Position numbers and translations under genes: made by a program. Below, in pieces: positions 28,813 to 44,372 of a stretch of 64,000 bases of DNA. The notes beneath the pieces are model-generated. The model saw only the letters and a list, made by a program, of their open reading frames with translations. It did not search any database and was not told the DNA's origin. The stretch is from Rubinisphaera italica (GTDB lineage: Bacteria; Planctomycetota; Planctomycetia; Planctomycetales; Planctomycetaceae), in assembly GCF_007859715.1 (NCBI RefSeq), contig NZ_SJPG01000001.1:4056728-4120727 (forward strand). Direction: 5' to 3'. Each line of letters starts with the position of its first letter. The stretch's first letter is position 1.

Positions 28813-28860
28813 GAGGACTTCCCATAACAGTGGACGCCAAGAGGATTTGACGAAGTCGAT

Positions 28861-30246
28861 TTACTCTTCTCGGCTCCGGTTAGAGCGTCTACGACCTCCA
28901 CTGGAAGTTTTTCTGTCTCCACTTCTGCCGGAGTCAGATCGTGGAGCTCCACGATCGCTGTTTCTTCGTTTGACGATCATACCGATCGCATCACTCCAGG
29001 TCGGAATACTTTTGTATTGTGGTGAAGGGGGCCTGGTTTCGATGTTATCGGTATCATCCGTGTCGTCATCAATATCCGTTGCAGCCGATTTAGCAATTAC
29101 GGGCTGCTCGGATTTCACTTCTTCAACTGAAGTTGACTCTTTGTCGCGTCCCCTTCGAGAGCGGCGCGGCCGACGGCGCGATTCGGAATCATCTGGTTTG
29201 TCCTGTTCGGTTTTTTCTTTGGCCGCAGGAGCCTTCGTTTCTGAGATCTCTTCATCGCCACCCCAGAGTTCATCAATCAGAGAGGCATCGATTTCCTCCT
29301 GGGCAGATGATTTTTCTTTCTTTTGATCGTCATCTTCAGCTGATACAGGGCGATCTTCACGTTGCGAAGAGCGTCCGCCGCGACGACGTCGTCGTCGGCC
29401 CCGTTTACGTGGCTGTTCTTCGTTATCAGTCGTCTGATCCTCCGAAGTTGTTTCAGCAGGAGAATCATCTTCATCGTCGTCATCAACTTGAGCACGTGCA
29501 GGTCTTTTTCTCGGCTGGTCTTTTTTATCCCAGTCCCAATCATCCAGTGCTTCCCAGAAATCATCGTCCTGATCTGCAGTCGAGCCTGATTTCCTGGTTT
29601 CTGCGACAACTTCTGTATCGACTTCTTCTGATTCGATCGATTCCGACTTTGGTCTTGGCTTACGCGTAGGTCGACGTACGCGTTTCGGTTTGCCAGATCT
29701 CCCACTGGGAACGGACTCAGAAGACTCATCTTTTTCAGTCTGAGCTTCCTCGATCAGTGGTGCCTTTTCAGAAACCGCTTCCTCTTCAGGAGTTGCATCA
29801 TCATCCAGGTCTGATAAATCATCAGTGTCGACAATTCCCAAACCAAACGGGTCTTCATCATCGAAAGTCGCGCGCAAATTTCTCACTTCAATTTCTGAGG
29901 GTGTGGAATCGAGGCTTTTGGGCTCTTGATTCTGTACGGATTTGCTTTTAGCGGTAGCGGAGACTGGAGTCTCCGAGACTTTTTCTTCGAGAACTTCGTC
30001 GTCGTCTTCATCAAAGGAAAAGTCAAAGTCGTCTTCGAGTTCGTCGTCAATCTCTTCGTTATCTTCACTTTTTGCATTGGAAGTCGAAGAAATCGGATTC
30101 ATTTGTTCGACAACTTCAGCCACGGAATCGATGTCCAGGTCATCGAGATCGGATTGATCATCAAAATGGATACCGAACAGGCTTCCTGCCAAGGATTTCC
30201 AGGAGGATTTCTGTTCAGAGCCTTCGTTTGTTTTCTTTTCGTTCAT
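28861..30246 (-). CDS. Large disordered protein with alternating acidic and basic blocks
   Basis: 461 residues, almost wholly low in complexity. The first 140 are acidic (DDFDFSFDEDDDEVLEE). Later sections alternate basic clusters (KPKRVRRPTRKPRPK, RKRGRRRRRRGGR, RRRPRRSRRGR) with acidic ones. Only the ends look conserved: SWKSLAGSLFGIHF at residues 15-28 and IPTWSDAIGMIVKRR near 415-430. No signal peptide or membrane segment is present, so it is probably cytoplasmic, perhaps binding nucleic acid or ribosomes through its basic blocks. That is inference from composition. The 48-nt gap to the synthase gene makes a shared transcript possible. The family is not known to me. Confidence 0.75.
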   Translation of the reverse strand: MNEKKTNEGSEQKSSWKSLAGSLFGIHFDDQSDLDDLDIDSVAEVVEQMNPISSTSNAKSEDNEEIDDELEDDFDFSFDEDDDEVLEEKVSETPVSATAKSKSVQNQEPKSLDSTPSEIEVRNLRATFDDEDPFGLGIVDTDDLSDLDDDATPEEEAVSEKAPLIEEAQTEKDESSESVPSGRSGKPKRVRRPTRKPRPKSESIESEEVDTEVVAETRKSGSTADQDDDFWEALDDWDWDKKDQPRKRPARAQVDDDDEDDSPAETTSEDQTTDNEEQPRKRGRRRRRRGGRSSQREDRPVSAEDDDQKKEKSSAQEEIDASLIDELWGGDEEISETKAPAAKEKTEQDKPDDSESRRRPRRSRRGRDKESTSVEEVKSEQPVIAKSAATDIDDDTDDTDNIETRPPSPQYKSIPTWSDAIGMIVKRRNSDRGAPRSDSGRSGDRKTSSGGRRRSNRSREE

Positions 30247-30696
30247 CGCGGAAGTTTATCTAGAATCTGCAGCAGATTCAAGGATGCCGAGTACCAACTA
30301 AGTACGGAAAAGACTTCACGGGTAATGTTTATAGGGAAATGTTGAACCAGAAGTGGACAGAAGGTCAACAACCAGGCAATTTCTCATGTTTTTGGACGAA
30401 TCGACAATTCAGCCACCGAATTAGGCAATGCAGGGATTTAGACCATTTTCAAATGGTATCTGCAGTCGCATGGACTTCAAAGGTCCTAAAAACGCTGTGT
30501 TTGCTCCTGCTGAACGCTGCAGGTAATTTTGAATATGCTGTATAAACTCACGAGACCTAATGTTTTTCAGATGCGACAATGTTGAATTGACTCGCGGGTT
30601 GACAATGACTGCCAGAAGCCGATAATCCTCCAGACAAACAGTTTCTGATAGTGCATCGAGTCTTTCATAAGAAACACTGATACTCTGGGTCCTGGT
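30247..30696. other. Gap with one copy of a dispersed repeat (family Q)
   Basis: 450 nt upstream of the LysR gene. It holds one copy (about 30438-30539, minus orientation) of a repeat of about 100 nt found again at 44682-44783. The open frame that covers it reads as a small protein with LQRSAGAN, but this follows from the repeat rather than from a conserved gene. Confidence 0.55.
30438..30539 (-). repeat. Family Q dispersed repeat, copy 1
   Basis: Read on the minus strand it runs from GCATATTCAAAAT, through CCTGCAGCGTTC and AGGAGCAAAC, to ACCATTTGAAAATGGTCTAA. It aligns over about 100 nt, with roughly one mismatch in six or seven, to the plus strand at 44682-44783. Confidence 0.75.
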
Positions 30697-31608
30697 ATGC
30701 ATCTGCGAAATGTGGAAATGTTCTGTAACGCGGTTGAGCTGCGAAGTTTTTCGCGTGCTGCAGAACAGCAGAAAGTTTCTCAGTCAGCCGTCAGTCAGGC
30801 AATTCAGCAACTGGAGAAGCGACTGGGAATGCGGTTGATAGATCGTTCCAAACGGCCGTTCGAGGTGACCGCTGCTGGTCACCTGTACTTCGATGGCTGT
30901 CGGAATTTGCTGCAATCTTTTCGCAAGGTCGAAGATCGGGTTCGGGGTTTAGGGAATAAAATTGTTGGTCGCGTTCGTGTTGTTGCGATTTATTCAGTCG
31001 GACTGATTCAGATCAACGAAACGATCGATCACTTCGAACGGGAGTTCCCTGAGGTTGAAGTCTCAATCGATTTTGTGCATCCTGATGAGGTTTACAGACG
31101 TGTGGGACAGGAACAGGACGAATTAGGACTGGTTTCATTTCCCAAATCGAAAGGAATGTTTGACTGCCTCCACTGGCAGGATCAGCCGATGGTCATTGCG
31201 GTCGGCCCCGATCATGCCTGGTTTGACCGCAGTTCAATCAAGCCTGAAGAACTCGATGGAGTTCGATTCGTCGGTTTTAAACCGAATCTATTTATACATA
31301 AGGCGATCGATCGCTGGTTTCGGGAAGTCGGAGTCAGCGTCGAATCCGTGCACGAGTTCGACAACATTGAATATGTAAAGCGAGATGTCGAATCGGGGTC
31401 GGGGGTTGCATTACTACCGGAACCGACCTTGCGGGATGAGTGTCAACGAGGACGGATGAAGGCACTTGAAGTCGAAGGGACTTCCTGGGTCAGGCCAATG
31501 GGGATGATTCACCGAAAAGGTCGCGAGCTTTCGCTGGCGACACAAAAGTTCATAGAAGTTTTATTGAATGAGTGCCAAGTCGAATTGGGTGTGACTGCTG
31601 ATCACTGA
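30697..31608 (+). CDS. LysR-family transcriptional regulator, next to gltBD
   Basis: 303-residue regulator. An N-terminal winged helix-turn-helix (residues 3-62) has the signature FCNAVELRSFSRAAEQQKVS then SAVSQAIQQLEKRLG. The LysR effector domain follows (about 90-295), opening with VRVVAIYSVGLIQINE. The gene lies 191 nt upstream of gltB on the same strand. In Bacillus, the LysR protein GltC controls gltAB; here the genes are co-directional rather than divergent, so a similar role is suggested by position only. The effector cannot be read from sequence. The start is the ATG at 30697, where the HTH begins at once. Confidence 0.9.
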   Translation: MHLRNVEMFCNAVELRSFSRAAEQQKVSQSAVSQAIQQLEKRLGMRLIDRSKRPFEVTAAGHLYFDGCRNLLQSFRKVEDRVRGLGNKIVGRVRVVAIYSVGLIQINETIDHFEREFPEVEVSIDFVHPDEVYRRVGQEQDELGLVSFPKSKGMFDCLHWQDQPMVIAVGPDHAWFDRSSIKPEELDGVRFVGFKPNLFIHKAIDRWFREVGVSVESVHEFDNIEYVKRDVESGSGVALLPEPTLRDECQRGRMKALEVEGTSWVRPMGMIHRKGRELSLATQKFIEVLLNECQVELGVTADH

Positions 31609-31679
31609 GATGAGTACGACTCTCTGTGTCATACATAAGAAGAAGGCATTCCAATATTCCTCCCGGACAGGGAGACTCA

Positions 31680-31787
31680 GTGAAACGTAGCAGGATGCTG
31701 GCGTTTCGTGCGGTGTTAATCCGCAACTTTGAGCCGTCTCATAGACGGACTGCGAAGGACTCCGCATTTCGTAAGGACGATTATTAA
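31680..31787 (+). other. Possible short leader ORF upstream of gltB
   Basis: A GTG-started frame of 35 codons, rich in Arg and Lys, with GGGAG 6 nt upstream. It ends 12 nt before gltB. It could be a leader peptide or chance. The 191-nt gap also holds small hairpins such as CCGTCT/AGACGG near 31735. Confidence 0.2.
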
Positions 31788-31799
31788 CTTAGACGATGA

Positions 31800-36401
<4,602 letters not shown>

Positions 36402-36453
36402 GGTTGATGACATAGAGTTGTTGATGAATTTTGATTTTGTATTGGATGAAATC

Positions 36454-36475
36454 CAAGCACGAAGCGCAAGCGAGT
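36454..36475. repeat. Family A repeat, single arm
   Basis: CAAGCACGAAGCGCAAGCG core without a partner arm, between gltB and gltD. A small palindrome (GTCAGGCGATGCCTGAC, 36582-36598) lies further on. The gltB-gltD gap is 240 nt, long for this operon. Confidence 0.8.
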
Positions 36476-36641
36476 CAGACCAGACAAATTCATTATGAAT
36501 CAGGAACCCTCTTCGAAATGAGATTAGATATCCAGGTTGGGTGAGCGAAAAGTAACCTGACAAAATCCGAGAGTCGAATTCGTCAGGCGATGCCTGACTT
36601 ACGGCACATCAGTAGATTGAGACGAAAGCGTAAAGCAGAAC

Positions 36642-38162
<1,521 letters not shown>

Positions 38163-38273
38163 ACCACATGCAGGTTTGTGGGTGAAACACCACGAAACAA
38201 AGTGATGGGCGTGGTTACAGCCGATTTGATGTGCAGTTTTCACCAGATTGCCAAGGGCGAAACCTCAGCCAGA

Positions 38274-38300
38274 CCCCCAGAGTTTCGTATACTCTGGGGG
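38274..38300. terminator. Hairpin between convergent genes
   Basis: A perfect 10-bp stem (CCCCCAGAGT with ACTCTGGGGG) and a 7-nt loop between the gltD stop and the stop of the minus-strand PH-domain gene. There is no long T-run on either side. Confidence 0.6.
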
Positions 38301-38309
38301 GCCTACTGA

Positions 38310-38810
38310 TTACTGGAAACGACGCACAAGATCGACGATTTCCTGCGGGTTGCCAACCCCTTTGACAACGATTTCCATATCATCCTGACCAGAGCTTGAG
38401 ATTGCGATATCGCCAACATTGAGGATTCGCTGCAAAAACGTCTGGTCCATTTTGATGTTTCGAACATCGTCGTGCTGAACTTCATTAGTTCGCTTGGAGA
38501 GAATGCCTTGTCGATACAGTGAGCGTTTGTCGGTAACCGTTAATACTTTGAATTTCACATTCAGGTACCACCAACCATATGCAACTCCACCGCAGATCAG
38601 TGCGAGTAAACCGAAGATCCCCAACAGGAAGTTTCCCATGAACATCCCCATCACCGCGCCGATCCCGCCACCAATCATCAGCAGCCAGATAAAGAGATAA
38701 TGAAACGGATGATTGGCAAACATGGCCGGATGATAACTGTTGATGTCTTCTTCCCGGTCGGGCAGTTTGTCCTTGTTCAATTCATTCTCATCGCTCGATG
38801 TCTGATTCAC
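38310..38810 (-). CDS. PH-domain membrane protein (YdbT/YdbS-like)
   Basis: 166-residue protein from a GTG start (38810), set by AGGAG 8 nt upstream. Residues 30-85 hold two membrane segments (HYLFIWLLMIGGGIGAVMGM, then GIFGLLALICGGVAYGW). The C-terminal part (LTVTDKRSLYRQGILSKRTN, DVRNIKMDQTFLQRILNVGD, then IAISSSG) is the bacterial PH-like domain (bPH2). This group sits in the cytoplasmic membrane with the PH domain inside; its function is poorly known. It is not in an operon. Confidence 0.85.
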   Translation of the reverse strand: MNQTSSDENELNKDKLPDREEDINSYHPAMFANHPFHYLFIWLLMIGGGIGAVMGMFMGNFLLGIFGLLALICGGVAYGWWYLNVKFKVLTVTDKRSLYRQGILSKRTNEVQHDDVRNIKMDQTFLQRILNVGDIAISSSGQDDMEIVVKGVGNPQEIVDLVRRFQ

Positions 38811-39035
38811 TGATGTCGCTCCTGAAATGTTGAAAAAAAAATGAGAGCGTATCGCTCAAACGGAAATGGATACTCCTGAGAAGATTTGTCTGAAAAACTC
38901 CTCAATTTGTACAAGATACAGTCATAAGTCGCTTCCTCATTATGAGCTTTCAATGACGAACTGCAATACTTGCTGTCGAATACGCGAATTAATATCAACG
39001 CAAAACTTTTATGAAGGTTCAAAAGAATTGATCTT

Positions 39036-40037
39036 TTAGCTGCGTGAATATTTTTCGAGGGCATCCAGCGTGCGTTGCATATCGGCTGGAAAGGGAGCGA
39101 TGAATTCCATTCGCTCGCCTGTGCCGGGATGTTCGATCTGCAGGCGATAAGCATGCAAAGCCTGGCGTTCAATCAATACCGCATCTTCTTTGAGATGTTC
39201 TTTCGAGCCTATCACATAACTCAACAGCAGATTCGATTGCCCGCGATACAATCGGTCGGCAACAATCGCATGCCCCAGATGTTGCATGTGGATGCGCAGT
39301 TGATGGGTGCGTCCCGTTTTGGGAAGAAGTTTGATGTAGGTGATATCCTTAAAGCGTTCGAGGACTTCATATTGAGTCTGTGCAATTCTGGCTTCTGGAT
39401 CTGGCCCGCAAACCACCATTTTCTCACGATTTTTTGAATGCGCACGAATATGAGTTTCGATAAAGTCGCAGTCAAATTCGAGCCGTCCCCAGACAAAGGC
39501 CCGGTATTCTTTTTCAACCGTTCGATCGGCAAATTGAGCCGAGAGATGATCGTGTGTCTTGTTGTCTTTAGCAATCACAATCACACCCGTCGTATCACGA
39601 TCGAGTCGATGCACGATGCCGGGACGATGTGCTCCGCCCGCGCCACTTAGCTTTTCAAAGTGATGAACCAGAGCATTGGCCAGCGTGCCACCGTAATTTG
39701 CCTTGCCGGGGTGCACGATCAGGTTGGCCTGCTTGTTGAGGACAACAATCAGTTCATCTTCATACAAAATATCGAGGTCGATTTCTCGGGCTGGGGGGAT
39801 TTCGGCGATCACCGGCTTGGGAAATGGGCCAGACAGGCATTCCCCTAAGCTGAGTTTGTGAGACGGTTTGACCGTCTGGCCATTAATCGTAATGCTGCCA
39901 GCAGAGATGAGTTTCTGCCATTGGGAACGAGAGTGCTCTGGATATTGAGTTGCCAGCCAGTGATCGAGTCGTTTTTCGACCTCGGTCTCTTCGACAACAT
40001 GTTCGACCACATTTTCCGAGGATTCATTACTTGGCAT
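39036..40037 (-). CDS. RluA-family 23S/tRNA pseudouridine synthase
   Basis: 333-residue enzyme converting uridine to pseudouridine in rRNA or tRNA. It starts at 40037 (MPSNESSENV), overlapping the stop of the upstream TPR gene by 11 nt, so the two are probably translationally coupled. An N-terminal S4 RNA-binding domain (about 16-75, EKRLDHWLATQYPEHSRSQW) precedes the catalytic domain, with HRLDRDTTGV holding the active-site Asp. GRTHQLRIHMQHLGHAI is the RluA-specific motif. Which of RluA, RluC or RluD it equals is not decided; the S4 domain fits RluC or RluD. Confidence 0.93.
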   Translation of the reverse strand: MPSNESSENVVEHVVEETEVEKRLDHWLATQYPEHSRSQWQKLISAGSITINGQTVKPSHKLSLGECLSGPFPKPVIAEIPPAREIDLDILYEDELIVVLNKQANLIVHPGKANYGGTLANALVHHFEKLSGAGGAHRPGIVHRLDRDTTGVIVIAKDNKTHDHLSAQFADRTVEKEYRAFVWGRLEFDCDFIETHIRAHSKNREKMVVCGPDPEARIAQTQYEVLERFKDITYIKLLPKTGRTHQLRIHMQHLGHAIVADRLYRGQSNLLLSYVIGSKEHLKEDAVLIERQALHAYRLQIEHPGTGERMEFIAPFPADMQRTLDALEKYSRS

Positions 40038-41043
40038 CGGTTGCAGATTCTGCAGGAGAAACCGGTGCACTCGTTGTACCTTCCGGTTTCGGTTGTGTCG
40101 CTTCTGGCTCTGTTGCTTTTGGTGGTGCCGGCATTGGCTCAGATGTTCCAACTTCTGCAGGCGGAGTGGAGGATGAAGCGTCAGCCGGCATTGGCGGTGC
40201 GCTGGTTTCGGTCGACGTACCTGCTTCTGAAGTTGAAGCCGGATTCGTCATGGCTGGTGGAAAATCTGGAGCGGTCGGCACGGTCAATGTTGGATTTGGT
40301 GTTGATGTCGCTTCAGGATCCATCGGAGCTGACGATGTTCCTGTTGGAGTTGGCAGTGAACCATCCAAATCCAGATTCAGATTTCGCAGCATATCTTCAG
40401 GCTGCTCCATATCTTGCGGTTCTGGCTTCTGTTCTGCAAACCAACTGTAGAAGCTTTTCGCATTTTCTTTGCCAAGTGTCTTGATCCGTTCCTCAGCGAG
40501 TTCTTTGTAGGGTGAATCTGGAGATTCGTCGATCAGCGTTTTGTAGCTTTTAATCGCTTCCGAAAAATCGCCTGTCGAAGTGGTTTCAAAAGTGCGAGCC
40601 AGTCCGAACAGGGCGCGATCTTTGGTAATCGGCAGAATTCCTGTCTGATTCAACAGTTTCTGGAACGCCGATTTTGCTTCATCGAGTTCAGTCAATGCCG
40701 CTTCACGATCAGTAAACATCAGGCGAATACCGGTATTGAGATATTCTTCGGCGACTTTCAACTGAGCCAGGTCGCCCACTGGAGTTCCCTGATAGGAGTC
40801 GGCGATACCTGCCAGTTCTTCGGCATTGTTCGCTCCCGTCAACGCAGCCCAACCTTCGACATTGGTGCGAGCGGATGTGCGGGTGTAAAATACAATTGCT
40901 GCAATCAGCAGCAGTATCATTGAAGCCCACAGCAGAATTCGATTTCCATGAACTTCCATGAAGTCTTTGGATTTGTCGCGAAGTCGTTCAATTCCAACTT
41001 CCAGATCGTTTTGGGCCAATTCGTGCCGATGTTCGCTTTTCAT
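40027..41043 (-). CDS. Membrane-anchored TPR-like protein with Pro/Thr-rich tail
   Basis: 338-residue protein. A short cytoplasmic N-terminus and one membrane segment (about 34-53, ILLWASMILLLIAAIVF) precede a helical-repeat domain (about 60-205, with LAQLKVAEEYLNTG and LFGLARTFETTSTGDFSEAI). This is like the YfgM/TPR_21 group, known in E. coli as a SecYEG-associated chaperone factor. The last 110 residues are a Pro/Ser/Thr/Glu linker with no visible fold. It ends inside the start of the RluA-type gene. The link to secretion is inference. Confidence 0.78.
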   Translation of the reverse strand: MKSEHRHELAQNDLEVGIERLRDKSKDFMEVHGNRILLWASMILLLIAAIVFYTRTSARTNVEGWAALTGANNAEELAGIADSYQGTPVGDLAQLKVAEEYLNTGIRLMFTDREAALTELDEAKSAFQKLLNQTGILPITKDRALFGLARTFETTSTGDFSEAIKSYKTLIDESPDSPYKELAEERIKTLGKENAKSFYSWFAEQKPEPQDMEQPEDMLRNLNLDLDGSLPTPTGTSSAPMDPEATSTPNPTLTVPTAPDFPPAMTNPASTSEAGTSTETSAPPMPADASSSTPPAEVGTSEPMPAPPKATEPEATQPKPEGTTSAPVSPAESATDAK

Positions 41044-41204
41044 AGTGTTTGCTACTGAAATTTCTGACCTGACAAAATCTTTCTGCCAGATTCATTGGTG
41101 TCTGCATCATCTGCCAGACGGACATTCTCGGCAGAAATTCGACCGAAAACCGTTCCGATAAGATGGGTGGAAACCGGAAGTATAGGTTCTGCAGTCAAAA
41201 CCGG

Positions 41205-41723
41205 TCAAGCAGACTCGGGACTGTTCGACGACTCTGTGATGTCATTTAAGGCGAAAACTTCATCTCCAACCCTGATTTCACCACTTTGTTCGACAATTGC
41301 AGTGATGCCGCCGTGGCCTCGCATGGCGGCATATCCGCCAATACCGAGGTTTTCTTCCATCCGCGAGCAGGGTGCACAAGGTCCCGAGCCCTTCAGAATG
41401 ACGGATCCAATACGAAAGTGACGCTCTTTCAAAGCCAGCAGATTGATGCCTGAAACCACCAGATTCCGACGTACCAGTTCCGGAGCAATCGAATCCTGCT
41501 GCAGAAAACCAGCTACGATCGGCAAATGCTCAGCTTGAATGAGCGTCACTTGCCGCTTCGATTTCCCAGAACGGGAATGATGGTCACCATCTAAACCGGT
41601 GCCAACTTGCAGCATCACTCGCTCAACAGATTGAATCGGTTCCCGCCGCCCGGGACTGAGGCCAATCCATTCCAGACGCCCGGGTAATAACGGCGTTTGG
41701 AGGAGTTCCTGAATGGTCGGCAT
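41205..41723 (-). CDS. MOSC-domain protein
   Basis: 172-residue protein with the MOSC (molybdenum cofactor sulfurase C-terminal) fold. GLDGDHHSRSGKSKRQVTL and the key cysteine in GSGPCAPCSRMEE (C116, C119) are seen; the cysteine is the sulfur or cofactor ligand in this family. Related single-domain proteins such as YiiM reduce N-hydroxylated compounds with molybdenum cofactor. It starts 2 nt after the DUF1501 stop, so the two form an operon. No molybdopterin synthesis gene lies nearby. The substrate is unknown. Confidence 0.88.
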   Translation of the reverse strand: MPTIQELLQTPLLPGRLEWIGLSPGRREPIQSVERVMLQVGTGLDGDHHSRSGKSKRQVTLIQAEHLPIVAGFLQQDSIAPELVRRNLVVSGINLLALKERHFRIGSVILKGSGPCAPCSRMEENLGIGGYAAMRGHGGITAIVEQSGEIRVGDEVFALNDITESSNSPESA

Positions 41724-41725
41724 CT

Positions 41726-43066
41726 TTAAACCAATTCGCGAATCGGCCGATGAACATTGTGATCGATCAGGTATCGAGGTCGCCCCTGCAGATCGTTGAG
41801 GGTCAGTTCATCGATGTTGATGCCAAGTTGCTTGTAGAGCGTTGCAAAGACTTCCTGAAAGTGGACGGGACGATCCTGAGCATATTCGCCGAGTCGGTTT
41901 GTCGAGCCGATGACCTGACCGGTTCGCATTCCGCCGCCAGCCAGCAGAGCCGTGGAAACGCGGGGCCAATGATCGCGGCCGCCTTTGCTGTTAATTTTTG
42001 GTGTTCGACCGAACTCTCCCCAGACGCAGACGCTGATATCATCGAGCATGCCGCGTTGTTCGAGGTCTTCAATCAAGGCACTCAGGGCCTGATCGAGCAT
42101 TGGCATATCTTCGCGGCCCCTCTTGAAGTTGCCGCTGTGCCAGTCCCATCGACTGAAGCAGAGCGTCACACAACGAACGCCGGATTCAATCAGACGTCGA
42201 GCGACGAGGAAATTATCGAGAAGTTTCGGCCCGCCATCAGCGACCAGTTTAGCGGTACCACGTCCGTATCGATCTCGAACTTCAGAAGGTTCGCGTTCAA
42301 CATCCAGAGCATCGGCTAATTTACTGGAAGTGAGAATGCCGAAGGCCTGCTGAGAAAACGCGTCCATGCCTTCCATCATTCCAGATGCATCGGCTGTGCG
42401 GCGGAAGGTGTCCAGAGAATTTAGAACGGATTTACGATCTCCCAGTCGATCGGCGGAGATGCCATTGAGTGTCATATCGCTCATTCCCTCACCATGCGGC
42501 TGAAACGGAGCATGGGCGACACCCAGAAATCCGGGCTGGCCGGGATCACCCCAGGGAGCGTGACGGGTTTTGGGCGAGAGTCCGACAAAGGCAGGGACTG
42601 CTGGATCTCGCGATCCATAGACTTTGGACAGAACAGAACCAATGGAAGGCCAGCCGCCGGGGGGTTGCTGACGATCGGAATTTCCCGTCAAACATTGAAA
42701 TGCATGATGCGAACCAGTCGCGCCGACCATTGAACGAATGAAGGCGCACTTGTCGGCCACCTGGGCGATGCGGGGGAACATCTCTCCGATTTGAATGCCA
42801 GGGACGTTGGTATCGATTGCTGAGAATTCACCGCGGATTTCCGCAGGGGCATCGGTTTTGATATCCCACATATCCTGATGCGGCGGGCCTCCCGGCAGGA
42901 AGACCATGATGACACCTTTTTTATTGTTGCTAACTCCTACAGCCTGCTCGGCTTGCAGCAACTGAGGCAAGGCCATTCCGCCCATCGCCAGGCTGCCAAT
43001 CTGCAGGACGGAACGTCTTGTCAATCCGTCACAGAGTTTGAATTTTGGACCATTCAGATTCAACAT
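41726..43066 (-). CDS. DUF1501 protein, twin-arginine exported
   Basis: 446-residue protein of the sulfatase/alkaline-phosphatase-like DUF1501 group, abundant in planctomycetes. It starts at 43066 (MLNLNGPKF) with a Tat signal [20 protein letters not shown]. Family segments are [39 protein letters not shown], and [19 protein letters not shown]. In many planctomycetes such a gene follows a DUF1549/DUF1553 (cytochrome-like) partner; none is here, but a MOSC gene follows after 2 nt. The activity is unproven in this family. Confidence 0.9.
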   Translation of the reverse strand: MLNLNGPKFKLCDGLTRRSVLQIGSLAMGGMALPQLLQAEQAVGVSNNKKGVIMVFLPGGPPHQDMWDIKTDAPAEIRGEFSAIDTNVPGIQIGEMFPRIAQVADKCAFIRSMVGATGSHHAFQCLTGNSDRQQPPGGWPSIGSVLSKVYGSRDPAVPAFVGLSPKTRHAPWGDPGQPGFLGVAHAPFQPHGEGMSDMTLNGISADRLGDRKSVLNSLDTFRRTADASGMMEGMDAFSQQAFGILTSSKLADALDVEREPSEVRDRYGRGTAKLVADGGPKLLDNFLVARRLIESGVRCVTLCFSRWDWHSGNFKRGREDMPMLDQALSALIEDLEQRGMLDDISVCVWGEFGRTPKINSKGGRDHWPRVSTALLAGGGMRTGQVIGSTNRLGEYAQDRPVHFQEVFATLYKQLGINIDELTLNDLQGRPRYLIDHNVHRPIRELV

Positions 43067-43442
43067 CGAAGCACTCCAGAAGAAAAGTGGGGAGGGCAAC
43101 ATCCTATTGCAGATGCTGGAGGTCGTTATCCAGTTATCATTCGGAATTGGTCATCAATAACGATTAATAACTGAAGGAGAGATTCCCGCTTCAACCTGAT
43201 GCTGGCTGATACCAGAAGGATCACTCAACGTGAGTCAAAAAGGATTCTTACATCTTTAACATGAATCAGTCTGCACAAGCTTAGGATACGGAACGCAATC
43301 TCATGCAATATACAGTTCGGCTATTACTTATATGTTATTCATCGACCCAATGAGAAGTCAAATGTAAACGTAATCCATTCAAGTGGCATATTCGCCACAC
43401 GACTCAATAAAAGCATAATTCACCCGGATTAGCGAGTGCCAT
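43067..43442. other. Gap with no recognised feature
   Basis: 376 nt between two minus-strand genes. A/T-rich; it should hold the promoter of the DUF1501-MOSC operon. No gene, strong hairpin or repeat copy was seen. Confidence 0.4.
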
Positions 43443-44372
43443 TCAGTTTGAGCCTTGAGCGGTTTGGTTCGGATTGACGAGTCGCATTGAGATGTCTGTC
43501 GTCACCGTTTGTTCCAGTTTCTGGCCGATTGCCGAGAGTTCGAGATTCATCGTTTGCATTAGTCCACTGGCTAAAATACAGCCACGCCGGGTATCGAACA
43601 GATAGACCCCTTCGCCTTCAGACGCTTTCATCTGGACTTGAAACGGACTGTTCGGTTTTGGTTCCAGAGAGATTTTTGTAGCCGCATTGATACGATCCAG
43701 ACCATCTTTTGTCCGTCCTGCATAGGTGAAGACAATCGTCGATTTCATACTTCCGAATGGCAACTCGGTACTCATATTACGCGTCCACTGATCGCCAACA
43801 TTTAAGGGTTTGTCAGGAAAGACAATGCTGCCCTGAGAAAGCATTTTTTCGACACCTTCTGGCGTATTCAAACCGGTTAAACCGGGACCATTCCCGGAAA
43901 ACTGCTGCAGGAGTTCCTGAGGAATATCGACTTTCCGAATTTCGCCATTTTCGGAGACCGTAATCAAAATTTGCTGTTTAACCAGCGAAGACAGGGTGTT
44001 GGCAATCATTCCGAACGGGCCGGTCGCTTCGTTACCGCTGGCAGAATCGTAGGTCATGGGCTCATCAACGCCAGGCTGAGTCGCCTCCATCTGTACGCGA
44101 ACAATCGACTTGGCCAGCACAGCCGAGCCATCTTTTTCGACTTCGTTAACAGTGGTCGAAATCTGCAGATGCTGGGCAATATGATTCTTAATTTCACGAT
44201 CGGAAACGTGGGAAACCGTACCCAAAGTTTGCTTCAGTTCGTAGTAGCGGGTTTGACCTGGTTCGTAGCGATATTTGAGCTGAACCTGAGCCTGGGCAAG
44301 CGAACATGTGGTGCAGGCAATTGCAATGATCGAGCCGAATAGCTGCAAGACTCGTGCTGGTTTCCATTCCAT
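43443..44372 (-). CDS. Secreted protein, DUF6263-like
   Basis: 309-residue exported protein with a signal peptide over residues 1-29, set by AGGGGAACG upstream. The mature part begins QVQLKYRYEPGQTRYYELKQ. It continues with mostly beta-type strands: VFPDKPLNVGDQWTRNMSTE, SIVFTYAGRTKDGLDRINA, and GVYLFDTRRGCILASGLMQT. It resembles the lipid-binding-like beta domain of DUF6263 proteins, common in planctomycetes; the ligand is unknown. The assignment to that family is from general pattern only. It stands alone between long gaps. Confidence 0.65.
   Translation of the reverse strand: MEWKPARVLQLFGSIIAIACTTCSLAQAQVQLKYRYEPGQTRYYELKQTLGTVSHVSDREIKNHIAQHLQISTTVNEVEKDGSAVLAKSIVRVQMEATQPGVDEPMTYDSASGNEATGPFGMIANTLSSLVKQQILITVSENGEIRKVDIPQELLQQFSGNGPGLTGLNTPEGVEKMLSQGSIVFPDKPLNVGDQWTRNMSTELPFGSMKSTIVFTYAGRTKDGLDRINAATKISLEPKPNSPFQVQMKASEGEGVYLFDTRRGCILASGLMQTMNLELSAIGQKLEQTVTTDISMRLVNPNQTAQGSN

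Noticed and set aside
30421..30702. 93-codon frame containing LQRSAGAN, also present near 44682
   Set aside because: The similarity between the two frames comes from the dispersed family Q repeat; neither has a good start site.
31609..31799. A possible glutamine (glnA-type) riboswitch before gltB
   Set aside because: A CGAAGGA string is present, but the other conserved parts of that motif are not, and no matching three-way junction could be drawn.
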